This document shows positions 34,015 through 41,824 of a stretch of DNA of 64,000 bases, in pieces. The translations under genes were made by a program, and so were the position numbers. Source of the stretch: CANKJK01 sp040081715 (GTDB lineage Bacteria > Acidobacteriota > Vicinamibacteria > Vicinamibacterales > UBA2999); NCBI GenBank assembly GCA_040081715.1, contig JBEBFY010000014.1, positions 36,029 through 100,028 of the forward strand. The letters are read 5' to 3'. The notes under the pieces were generated by a model. The model saw nothing but the letters and a program-made list of their open reading frames with translations, had not been told where the DNA came from and did no database searches. Position 1 is the first letter of the stretch. Each line of letters begins with the position of its first letter.

Positions 34015-34692
34015 ATGCTCATCGAATCCCGCGCCGCCGGCCCCTTTTTCAAGAACGGCTTCGTGCTGGCCTGCGAGCGCACGCGCGAGGCCGTCATCGT
34101 GGACCCCGGTGACGAAGTGGCTGAACTGGTGGCCCTCGTGGCGTCGCACAGGCTCGCGGTACAGCAGATCCTGCTGACGCACGCCCACATTGACCATGTG
34201 ACCGGCGTCGGCCCGGCTAAGCGGGCCTTCGGTGCCCCCATCTGGCTGCACAAGGACGATCTGTTCCTGTACGAGCGCGTGGGCCAGCAGGCCGCGATGT
34301 TCGGCCTTGAGGTCGAGCTACCGTTGCCGCCGGTCGATCGCTTCTACGACGGGTCCGGCTTTACCTTCGGGGACTATGCGGTGGCTGTGCACCACACGCC
34401 CGGACATTGCCCAGGAGGTGTGTGTCTCGCCGTCTCCGGTCCGGATCTGCCGGTGCCGCACCTGTTTGTCGGCGACACGCTCTTCGCTGGCTCGATCGGC
34501 CGGACCGACCTTCCCGGCGGCGACTACGAGATTCTGATGCGCGCCATCACCGGCGTGCTGCTGCCGTTGGGCGACGACGCGGTGGTGCATCCGGGGCACG
34601 GGCCCGACACGACCATCCGTCGTGAACGGGAATCCAATCCGTTCATCCTGGAGTACCTGTCCGGAGGGGCGGACGCTACTCGGCGTCTTTGA
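34015..34692 (+). CDS. MBL-fold metallohydrolase (glyoxalase II-like)
   Basis: The 225-residue protein has the metallo-beta-lactamase zinc motif THAHIDHVTG, a downstream His in HHTPGHCPGG, Asp in LFVGDTLFAGSIGRTDLPGG, and the final His in VHPGHGPDTT. The layout matches small glyoxalase II/YcbL-type thioesterases. The substrate is not defined; S-lactoylglutathione or similar thioesters are usual for the group. ATG at 34015 or GTG at 34012 are both possible. Its end overlaps the convergent FHA gene by 17 bp. Confidence 0.9.
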   Translation: MLIESRAAGPFFKNGFVLACERTREAVIVDPGDEVAELVALVASHRLAVQQILLTHAHIDHVTGVGPAKRAFGAPIWLHKDDLFLYERVGQQAAMFGLEVELPLPPVDRFYDGSGFTFGDYAVAVHHTPGHCPGGVCLAVSGPDLPVPHLFVGDTLFAGSIGRTDLPGGDYEILMRAITGVLLPLGDDAVVHPGHGPDTTIRRERESNPFILEYLSGGADATRRL

Positions 34693-34972
34693 GCGCGATG
34701 AGTTCCACGCGGCCGACCTTGAGGCGGTCGCCGGGGACGAGGCGTGCGGTGGTGACGCGGGTGCCGTTGACGAAGGTGCCGTTGGTGCTGCCGAGGTCGG
34801 TGACGTCCAGGTCGCCCGAGGCGTTCACCTGCACGCGGCAGTGCATGCGCGACACCAGTGCCTCATCGAGGATGAAGTCCGCACCCGTGGCGCGGCCGAT
34901 GCTCTTGATGCTGTCTGGCAGGAGACGGAACGTGGTTTCGGCAGGCAGGCCGACGGTCCGGAGAATCCACAT
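34676..34972 (-). CDS. Stand-alone FHA domain protein
   Basis: The 98-residue protein is a single forkhead-associated domain with the phosphothreonine-binding pattern IGRATGADFILDE, SRMHCRV and DLGSTNGTFVNG. FHA modules bind phosphothreonine peptides, usually products of Ser/Thr kinases. No kinase gene is in the window. The C terminus overlaps the convergent MBL gene. Confidence 0.88.
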   Translation of the reverse strand: MWILRTVGLPAETTFRLLPDSIKSIGRATGADFILDEALVSRMHCRVQVNASGDLDVTDLGSTNGTFVNGTRVTTARLVPGDRLKVGRVELIALKDAE

Positions 34973-35053
34973 AGGGGGTGGGAAGGCGGCTGCCGTTGGA
35001 GGATGGGACCGCGAACCTGTCGGCTCGCGATCCCTTCACGAAGACTGTTACCT

Positions 35054-35644
35054 CTACTTCGCCGCCAACGCCTTTTCGAGCGCGGCCTTCAGTTCGGGAG
35101 AGTCCGGCGTGGTCTTGCTCGGGAAGAACGCGACGACGTTGCCTTCCTTGTCGACCACGTACTTGCTGAAGTTCCACGCGGGGAGGTTGCCCGACGCCTT
35201 GCCCAGGTGCGCATACACGGCCGACTGCTTGTCGCCCGGCTTGGTCTGCACCTTGGAGAAGAGCGGGAAGGTCACGTCGTAGGTGTTCTTGCAGAAGGTG
35301 GCAATCTCTTCGGATGTGCCGGGTTCCTGGCCGCCGAAGTCGTTGCTCGGGAAGCCGAGGAGCGTCACGCCCTTGGCCTTCATGTCACGGTAGAGCTTCT
35401 CGAGGCCCTCATACTGCGGGGTGTATCCGCACTTGCTGGCCACATTGACCACCAGTGACACCTTGCCCTTGTAGACCGACAGGTCGGTGGGCTTGCCGTC
35501 GAGCGTTTCCGTCTTCAGGTCGTAAAAGGATTTCACAGCGCCCCCTGCGGGTTTCTGGGCTGCCGGCTGAGCCATGGACGCCACCACGAGGCCTCCAATC
35601 GCCAGTGCCGAGCACAGGATGCGAGCCGAATTCATCGTCTTCAC
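35054..35644 (-). CDS. Glutathione peroxidase family protein, exported
   Basis: The 196-residue protein has a signal peptide (MNSARILCSALAIGGLVVASMAQ) ahead of a complete glutathione peroxidase domain. The peroxidatic Cys is in VASKCGYTPQYEGLE, Gln in FPSNDFGGQEPG, and Trp-Asn in LPAWNFSKYVVDKEG. It lacks selenocysteine. It should reduce peroxides in the periplasm using thioredoxin-like or thiol donors. GGAGTGAA lies just upstream of the start at 35644; an ATG three codons in is an alternative. Confidence 0.92.
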   Translation of the reverse strand: MKTMNSARILCSALAIGGLVVASMAQPAAQKPAGGAVKSFYDLKTETLDGKPTDLSVYKGKVSLVVNVASKCGYTPQYEGLEKLYRDMKAKGVTLLGFPSNDFGGQEPGTSEEIATFCKNTYDVTFPLFSKVQTKPGDKQSAVYAHLGKASGNLPAWNFSKYVVDKEGNVVAFFPSKTTPDSPELKAALEKALAAK

Positions 35645-35833
35645 AGTTCACTCCTTGGTGCCGGGCGGACTGGGTAGCCGCCGGCCAGTACGTGGCAAAC
35701 GCTTGAGATTGTCACCTGAAACTATCTATACGGCAAGGAAACGGTGCAGGTTGCCTTCGTCATAAACGACCATGCTGAAACCGGTTGTCGGCAGGTCCCG
35801 TCTAGTGCGAAGGTGACCGCGACCGTCAGGGCG

Positions 35834-36442
35834 ATGACAGCCCCTCCCAGCGACGCGGATCTCGCGAAACAGGCCCTGGCCGGGTCCCAGGACGCCTATC
35901 AGGCGCTCGTCCTGCGATACGCCGGACCGGCCGTCAACCTGGCCGCCCGCATGGTCCGGGACCGGGCGCTGGCCGAGGATCTGGCCCAGGAAGCCTTCGC
36001 CCGGGCCTTCGACCGGCTGGCCTCCTACAACCCCGAGTGCCGGTTTGCCGGCTGGTTCTTCCAGGTCGTTCACAACGTCACCGTGGACTACCTCCGCCGC
36101 AAGCGGGTGCCGAGCGTCTCGCTGGACGCCTTGCAGGAAGCCGGGCATCCCGGCTTTGCGGACCCCGCACGGCTCGCCGCCCCTGACGCCGCGGCCGAAC
36201 AGGCCGCCCTGACCCGTGCCCTGGACGCGGCCCTGACGCACCTGCGCCCGGAGTACCGGGAAGTCGTCATCCTCCGCTACCGGGAGGAGCTGTCGGTGGA
36301 GGAGATCGGAGAAGCCATGTCCATTCCGGTGGGCACGGTGAAGACCTACCTGTTCAGGGCCCGGAAGGAGATGGCGGGCTTGATGACGACCAGTGGCTGG
36401 GGACGGTCCTCGGCTGAAACCGCTTCGGAACACCGCCCGTAG
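35834..36442 (+). CDS. ECF-type RNA polymerase sigma factor
   Basis: The 202-residue protein has sigma region 2 (AEDLAQEAFARAFDRLASY, then FAGWFFQVVHNVTVDYLRRK) and region 4 with a helix-turn-helix (LRPEYREVVILRYREELSVE, then EIGEAMSIPVGTVKTYLFRA). The start at 35834 (MTAPPSDADLAKQAL) is where homology begins; the frame is open upstream to 35744. The gene is followed 16 bp later by a membrane protein in the anti-sigma position and then a bactofilin-like membrane protein, all in one operon, so it probably controls an envelope response. Confidence 0.9.
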   Translation: MTAPPSDADLAKQALAGSQDAYQALVLRYAGPAVNLAARMVRDRALAEDLAQEAFARAFDRLASYNPECRFAGWFFQVVHNVTVDYLRRKRVPSVSLDALQEAGHPGFADPARLAAPDAAAEQAALTRALDAALTHLRPEYREVVILRYREELSVEEIGEAMSIPVGTVKTYLFRARKEMAGLMTTSGWGRSSAETASEHRP

Positions 36443-36458
36443 AGGGAGGGCGACGGCC

Positions 36459-36986
36459 ATGCAGACCAACCCCAACGACCCCAACCCGAGCAAACACTGG
36501 CGCGACTGGCTCGCATCCGAGCAGGACGGCCGCGAGGACTTGGCCGAGTTCACCTTCGCCCGGCTGATGGCGGACCTCCCGCCGGTGGAACCCTCGCCGG
36601 CGTTTGTCGGGCGCACGGTGCAGGCGGCCTGGCAGCGCCGGGTCCGGCAGCAGCGACTGGCCTGGGTGGCCCGTGCGGCCGCTGTGCTGGCGGTGCTCAT
36701 CGGCGGAGGCGTGGGGCTCTTCGTTCTCGGCACGGCGTTCCTCGGTGCGGCGGCTGATGGCGTGGTGGCCGGTGTGCAGGGGCTGATCTGGACGGCGGAT
36801 GCAGTGGGCGGCGGCCTGCGGTGGTGGTCGCTGCTCGAGAAGGTGGGAACGGCGGTCGGAACAGCGGTGGCGACGCCGCAGACAACGGCCGTGCTCGTGG
36901 CGCTGGAATTGATGGGCGCGATGGCGGTGTATGGCATAGAGCGGCTGCTCGGCGACGAGGCCGCACAGGAAGAGGCACAGGTATGA
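36459..36986 (+). CDS. Putative anti-sigma factor-like membrane protein
   Basis: The 175-residue protein has a cytosolic N-terminal part (about 1-65), one strong transmembrane segment (about 70-98, VLAVLIGGGVGLFVLGTAF) and a further hydrophobic region near the C terminus (TAVLVALELMGAMAVYGIER). It lacks the zinc motif HxxxCxxC of ZAS anti-sigma factors. Position directly after an ECF sigma gene suggests it restrains that factor; this is inference from context. GAGGGAGGG lies upstream of the ATG at 36459. Its stop overlaps the next start (ATGA). Confidence 0.65.
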   Translation: MQTNPNDPNPSKHWRDWLASEQDGREDLAEFTFARLMADLPPVEPSPAFVGRTVQAAWQRRVRQQRLAWVARAAAVLAVLIGGGVGLFVLGTAFLGAAADGVVAGVQGLIWTADAVGGGLRWWSLLEKVGTAVGTAVATPQTTAVLVALELMGAMAVYGIERLLGDEAAQEEAQV

Positions 36987-38452
36987 CTGGAAAAAGGCTT
37001 GTGGTCGCGTACGTGATGGCGCCGGCGATGGCGCTGTTGACGGCGCTGGCGCTACCCGCGTCGCTCCGCGCGCAGACGGATGTGACGGCGGTCCGCGATC
37101 AGGTGCGGGCGCGGTTCGACGTGGTGCCGCTCACCAGCGGCGTAGGGCTCGTGCCGAAGGCCGTCATCGCGGGCGTGCGGCTGATCGAGGTGCGCGACGG
37201 TGCGGTCACGATCAACGGTGAAGCGGCCACCGCGAAGGACGTGCGGACGAAGCTCGGCACCGACGCCGACCTCGTGCTGCGCGTGACCTATCTCGATGCC
37301 GCCGGGCTCGCAGCCTTGACGGGCGCACCAGGTGGGGCCGGAGTCGTGCCGGTACCCCCCGCACCACCGTCGCCGCCCGACGATCCGGGCACTCCAGATG
37401 CCCGCGAATCGCGGCGTGAACGCCGCCGTCAGAGTCAGGACGATGGCAAGCGCGACGGCAAGCGCGAGGGCCAGCGCGACGGGATAGTCCGCTTCGGCGG
37501 GAGCGTCACGATCGAGAAGGACGACCACGTCTCGGGTGAGGTCGTGGTCATGGGTGGCACCGCGCGCATCCTGGGCACGGTCGAGGATGAGCTTGTCGTG
37601 ATCGGCGGGACGGCCGACGTGCAGGGCACCATCGAGGGCGACGTCAGCGTTGTGGGCGGCACGCTCACGCTGGGCCCGCAGTCCGTTGTCGAAGGCGACG
37701 TGTCGGTGGCGGGCGGCTCGGTGCAGCGGGAAGCGGGCTCACGGGTGGACGGGAAGATCGAGGAGGTTGGTGTCGGTGGCGGCAAGGGCTCGGCCACGAT
37801 CTTCCCAGGCGACATGCATCGCATGCGCCCCTCCTGGGGGATGTTCGCGCGCGTCGGGAGCTTCTTCGGACAGGTGTGGCGCGGAACCCTGCTGCTGCTC
37901 TTCGCGCTGGCCGCGGTGGCGCTCGGTGGCCGCTACGTGCGCCCGATGGCCGCCAGGGTCGCCGTCGAGCCCGCACGCTCCGGCGGCGTGGGCCTGCTGG
38001 CGGAGGTCCTGTTCGTGCCGGTGCTGGTGATCACCATCGTGGTGCTGGCGGTGTCCATCGTCGGCATCCCGTTCCTGCTGCTCCTGCCGTTCGCTCTTGT
38101 CCTGCTGCTCATCGTGGCGCTGCTGGGCTTCACGGGTGTGGCGCTGCAACTGGGCCGCGGCGTGGCCGGACGATTCGGCATCACCAGCGACAGCCCGTAC
38201 ATGCTGACCACGGTGGGTGTCGTGAGTATCGTGGCTCTGACGCTGGTGGCACGCGCACTGGCCATGCTCGGCGGCGGCTTCTTCGGGGGCTTTCTCGGCG
38301 GGCTGCTGGGCTTCCTCGGCTTCCTGGTGGAGTACGTGGCATGGACCGTGGGCTTTGGTGCGGCGCTGTGGGTGCTCCGCCGCAGCCGTGGCCGCACACC
38401 GGTCGAGACACCCCAGGCGCCGCAGCCCATGGCGCCCGAGGTGATGGTGTAA
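36983..38452 (+). CDS. Multi-pass membrane protein with bactofilin-like beta-helical region
   Basis: The 489-residue protein has a signal or first membrane segment (residues 8-30), then an N-terminal domain (to about 115), a Pro linker and a charged Arg/Asp/Lys stretch. A run of short repeats follows at about 170-270 (DHVSGEVVVMGGTARILGTV, EGDVSVVGGTLTLGPQSVVE), the pattern of polymer-forming cytoskeletal (bactofilin) beta-helices. The rest (about 295-475) has several hydrophobic segments. A bactofilin-type region exposed on a membrane anchor and controlled with an ECF sigma factor suggests an envelope scaffold. The start overlaps the previous gene by 4 nt. Confidence 0.7.
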   Translation: MTGKRLVVAYVMAPAMALLTALALPASLRAQTDVTAVRDQVRARFDVVPLTSGVGLVPKAVIAGVRLIEVRDGAVTINGEAATAKDVRTKLGTDADLVLRVTYLDAAGLAALTGAPGGAGVVPVPPAPPSPPDDPGTPDARESRRERRRQSQDDGKRDGKREGQRDGIVRFGGSVTIEKDDHVSGEVVVMGGTARILGTVEDELVVIGGTADVQGTIEGDVSVVGGTLTLGPQSVVEGDVSVAGGSVQREAGSRVDGKIEEVGVGGGKGSATIFPGDMHRMRPSWGMFARVGSFFGQVWRGTLLLLFALAAVALGGRYVRPMAARVAVEPARSGGVGLLAEVLFVPVLVITIVVLAVSIVGIPFLLLLPFALVLLLIVALLGFTGVALQLGRGVAGRFGITSDSPYMLTTVGVVSIVALTLVARALAMLGGGFFGGFLGGLLGFLGFLVEYVAWTVGFGAALWVLRRSRGRTPVETPQAPQPMAPEVMV

Positions 38453-38491
38453 GCGTTACGGCGGGGCGCCCGCGCGGTAGGCTAGCCCCGC

Positions 38492-41152
38492 GTGCGGAAC
38501 GTCCCCGAGCAGCTTGCCGAGACCGTCAGCCGATTTCCCGATCGGTTGGCGGTCTCCGTTCGTGGTCCATCCGGTGTGTCCCGGATGACCTATCGCGAAC
38601 TCGATGCGATGGCCGGGCAGGCCGCTGGCCGTCTGCACGAGGCAGGGATCGGGGCCGGCGACCGCTGTGCCATCCTCGCCGAGAACAGTGCGCGCTGGTG
38701 TGCGGTCTACCTCGGCATTCTGCGCCTCGGCGCGGTGGCCGTGCCCTTCGACACCAACTACAGCCCGGCGCAGGTCGCGACCCTTCTGCGGGACAGCGGT
38801 GCCCGGCGGCTGGTGACGTCCGAGAAGCTGAGCGAGATCGCCGGGGCAGCGGTGCGTGATGCCGAGGGCGTTCACGTGCTGCCGCTGGCGGATCTGACCG
38901 GCCCTGACGCTGCGGAAGGCGCGCGGCTCGCGGAACTCGGCACCGAGATCTCACCAGGTCAGCCGGCTGTCATCCTCTACACGTCTGGCACCACCGCCGA
39001 TCCAAAGGGCGTCGTGCTCACGCACGCGAACCTGCTCGGTGAGAAGGACGGCGCGTTCGCGGTGGTGCACGTGGACGAGCACGACGTCGTGCTCGGCGTG
39101 CTGCCGCTCTTTCACTCGCTGGCGCAGATGGCGAATCTGCTCCTGCCGTACTCCATCGGCGCCCACGTGGTGTTCCTCGAAACACTGAACACGCAGGAGC
39201 TGCTGCGCGCGCTGGACGAGGAAGGCGTCACGACGTTTGCGTGCGTGCCGCAGTTCTTCTACCTGATCCACTCGAAGGTCCTGGAGCAGGTGAAGAAGAG
39301 TGGCCTGCTGACGCGGGCGCTGTTTCGGCTGCTCCTCACCGTGAACAGGAACCTGCGCCGCGCTGGCCTGAATGCCGGCCCGCTGTTCTTCGGCAAGGTG
39401 CACCGGACGATCGGGCGCCGCATGCGCCTGCTCATCACGGGCGGTTCGAAGTTCGACCCGGCGGTGGGACACGACCTGCACGACCTCGGGTTCACGATTC
39501 TTCAGGCCTACGGGCTGACCGAAACCTCGGGCGCGGCCACGGTGATGCGCCCGGGCGAGCCCATCGCGACGGTGGGCCAGCCGATCAAGGGCGTGGAGGT
39601 GCGCATTGCCGCTTCTGCCGAAGGCGCCGACGACGGAGAGGTGCTGATCCGCGGCCCGATCGTGATGCAGGGCTACTGGAACCGGCCAGATGCCACGGCC
39701 GACGTGCTCCGCGACGGTTGGCTCTACACTGGTGACCTCGGCAGGCTCGACGAGCGCGGGTGCCTCACCATCACCGGGCGGAGCAAGGAAATCATCGTCC
39801 TTGGCAACGGCAAGAACATCTACCCCGAGGAGATCGAGGCGTACTACCGGAAATCGGCCGTCATCAAGGAACTCTGCGTACTCGGCGTGGAGAGCGCCGG
39901 CGCGCACTCAGCCGAGCGGCTTCACGCCGTGGTCGTGCCCGATCTCGACGTGTTGCGCGAGCGGCACGTTGTCAACACGCAGGAGCTCGTGCGCTTCGAA
40001 CTGGAGGGCATTTCCGTCAACCTGCCGTCCCACAAGCGCGTGCTGAGTTTCGATGTATCGATGGAGCCGCTGCCGCGCACCACCACCGGCAAGCTCAAGC
40101 GCCGGGAGATCCACCGTCTGGTCCGCGAACTGGAGCAGAAGCGGGCCGAGGCGGGACCGGTGGACGAGGTGGCCGACGCGTCTCCGGTTGAGCCGCATGT
40201 GGCGATGCTCATCGAGGCGGTAAGGGAGCACGTGACGGGTGTGACCGTGCGGGCAGACTCGAACTGCGAGCTCGACCTCGGGCTCGACTCGATGGAACGC
40301 GTGGAGCTGCTGGCCTCGCTCGAGCAGCGCTTTGGGGTGCGGGTGCCGGAGGACGTGGCGCAGTCCGCCTTCACCGTCGCGGACCTGGCCGAAGCCTTCC
40401 GGAACGTCGGGCATGACAGCGGGCAGTCCGGCTTGAACTGGGGAAAGTTACTGCTGGAAGGACAGGCGACTCCGGAGCTCGCCGCGATCCTGCGTCCACG
40501 CCGTGTCGCCGCCGTCGTGTTCTTCGCGATTGCGCGGCTGATCACGCTGACGGTCTTGCGGCAGAAGGTGACAGGTCTTCAGCGCCTCCCCCGCGAAGGC
40601 GCCTTCATCGTGAGCCCGAATCACCAGAGCTACCTCGATCCGTTTCTGGTCTGGCCGGTCCTGCCATTCGATGTGTTCCGCCGCGTCTTTGCGGTGGGCG
40701 CGGCCGAGTACTTCCAGTCGCCGTTCATGAAATGGGTGGCGGCCAAGTTGAACGTCGTGCCCGTCGATCCGGACGCCAACCTGCTGCCGGGGATGCAGGC
40801 GGCAGCGCAGGGCCTTCGCCGCGGACGCGTGCTGATGCTCTTTCCCGAGGGGGAGCGGTCCATCGACGGGGGCGTGAAGAAGTTCAAGAAGGGCGCCGCC
40901 ATCCTGGCGTGCCACCTTGGGGTGCCAATTGTGCCGGTTTCCATCACCGGCGCCCACGAGATCTGGCCGCGCAACCGCCCCCTTAACTGGGGTCGCGTCC
41001 TTTCATGGCGCGACCGTCCGGTCATCCAGTTCGGAGAACCCATCCGTGCGCGTGAGGGTGAAGATGAGGAGGCGTTGACCGAGCGGATCAGGAGCGACGT
41101 GGAGCGGATGTGGCTGGCCGCGACGCCAGCATCTCCACCGCCGTCGAGGTAA
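38492..41152 (+). CDS. Acyl-activating enzyme / acyl carrier / PlsC acyltransferase fusion
   Basis: The 886-residue protein has an adenylate-forming (AMP-binding) domain (about 1-545; ILYTSGTTADPKGVVLTHAN, GYWNRPDATADVL, TGKLKRREI). A phosphopantetheine acyl carrier domain follows (about 570-640; attachment Ser in LDLGLDSMERVEL), then a PlsC-type acyltransferase (about 680-875; HX4D in SPNHQSYLDPF and FPEGERS). It probably activates a fatty acid, loads it on its own carrier and transfers it to a lysophospholipid or other acceptor, like an expanded Aas. The start is GTG at 38492. Its end overlaps the convergent hypothetical gene by 65 bp. Confidence 0.88.
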   Translation: MRNVPEQLAETVSRFPDRLAVSVRGPSGVSRMTYRELDAMAGQAAGRLHEAGIGAGDRCAILAENSARWCAVYLGILRLGAVAVPFDTNYSPAQVATLLRDSGARRLVTSEKLSEIAGAAVRDAEGVHVLPLADLTGPDAAEGARLAELGTEISPGQPAVILYTSGTTADPKGVVLTHANLLGEKDGAFAVVHVDEHDVVLGVLPLFHSLAQMANLLLPYSIGAHVVFLETLNTQELLRALDEEGVTTFACVPQFFYLIHSKVLEQVKKSGLLTRALFRLLLTVNRNLRRAGLNAGPLFFGKVHRTIGRRMRLLITGGSKFDPAVGHDLHDLGFTILQAYGLTETSGAATVMRPGEPIATVGQPIKGVEVRIAASAEGADDGEVLIRGPIVMQGYWNRPDATADVLRDGWLYTGDLGRLDERGCLTITGRSKEIIVLGNGKNIYPEEIEAYYRKSAVIKELCVLGVESAGAHSAERLHAVVVPDLDVLRERHVVNTQELVRFELEGISVNLPSHKRVLSFDVSMEPLPRTTTGKLKRREIHRLVRELEQKRAEAGPVDEVADASPVEPHVAMLIEAVREHVTGVTVRADSNCELDLGLDSMERVELLASLEQRFGVRVPEDVAQSAFTVADLAEAFRNVGHDSGQSGLNWGKLLLEGQATPELAAILRPRRVAAVVFFAIARLITLTVLRQKVTGLQRLPREGAFIVSPNHQSYLDPFLVWPVLPFDVFRRVFAVGAAEYFQSPFMKWVAAKLNVVPVDPDANLLPGMQAAAQGLRRGRVLMLFPEGERSIDGGVKKFKKGAAILACHLGVPIVPVSITGAHEIWPRNRPLNWGRVLSWRDRPVIQFGEPIRAREGEDEEALTERIRSDVERMWLAATPASPPPSR

Positions 41153-41468
41153 GGCCGACGAACCTGCCGCGTGCCTCGGCGAGGTGTCGGGTTGTCAGAC
41201 TGTCGAGAATCGCGCCGAGCTCGTCGTCGGTAAAGCCGAAGTAGCGGAGCACCACGTCGCGCGGCACGTCCTGGGCACTGAAGTCGTCGGGCGCAATCTC
41301 GACTTTGTGGCCGTCGATGAACTCGATCAGGTCGAGCTCGACGGGGTACAGCTCGGCGGCGAGTTCCGCGAACTGTGGCGCGCCCGTCCACGGCTGCCGT
41401 GCGCGCCGGACTTCGAGCGGCCCGCCCGGGCCTGCCAGCGCCGACAGGGCCGCGCCGTCCCTGTTCAC
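41088..41468 (-). CDS. Conserved-looking small protein coupled to a YjdI ferredoxin
   Basis: The 126-residue product has no motif I recognise. The central part (ELAAELYPVELDLIEFIDGH, DFSAQDVPRDVVLRYFGFTD) looks like a folded alpha/beta protein. The GTG at 41468 overlaps the stop of the upstream ferredoxin gene, so translation is coupled and a functional link to it is likely. The C-terminal 21 codons overlap the convergent acyl-activating gene, whose frame is well conserved, so the end of this product is probably flexible. Confidence 0.55.
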   Translation of the reverse strand: MNRDGAALSALAGPGGPLEVRRARQPWTGAPQFAELAAELYPVELDLIEFIDGHKVEIAPDDFSAQDVPRDVVLRYFGFTDDELGAILDSLTTRHLAEARGRFVGLTSTAVEMLASRPATSAPRRS

Positions 41469-41683
41469 GCCTTCCGGATGTACTGCAGTGCCCCGGACGG
41501 GCACGCGTCGACCTGGGCCATCACCGCGTCCGCGGATGCCGCCCTCAGATCAATCCAGCGTGTGCGCGTGATGTCGAACACGGGCCCGAGGCCGCGGAGG
41601 CAGATCCCGGTGTGCTGGCACCGCGCCGGATCAAAGGTCACCACCAGCTCGTTGGTTTCGTACGACTGCACGCGATCGTTCAT
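41465..41683 (-). CDS. YjdI-type (4Fe-4S) mono-cluster domain protein
   Basis: The 72-residue protein has the Fer4_19/YjdI pattern: CQHTGICLRGLGPVFD followed by DACPSGALQYIRK, which supplies Cys ligands for one iron-sulfur cluster. It is a small electron carrier or sensor. GGAGGGAACC precedes the ATG at 41683. It is encoded just upstream of, and overlapping, a small unknown gene. A long open frame reaching to 42331 on this strand is an antisense shadow of the cytochrome gene. Confidence 0.85.
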   Translation of the reverse strand: MNDRVQSYETNELVVTFDPARCQHTGICLRGLGPVFDITRTRWIDLRAASADAVMAQVDACPSGALQYIRKA

Positions 41684-41824
41684 GGTTCCCTCCAGTGATG
41701 CGCTCCCGGCGCCAGCCTCCATGCTATAGATGCCGGCTACCCGTTGCCAGAACGGCGTCATTCCGCCCACACTAGTGCCCTTCCTGCCGCGCCGCCTTCG
41801 CGGCCGGATGTGTTGAGAGGACCT

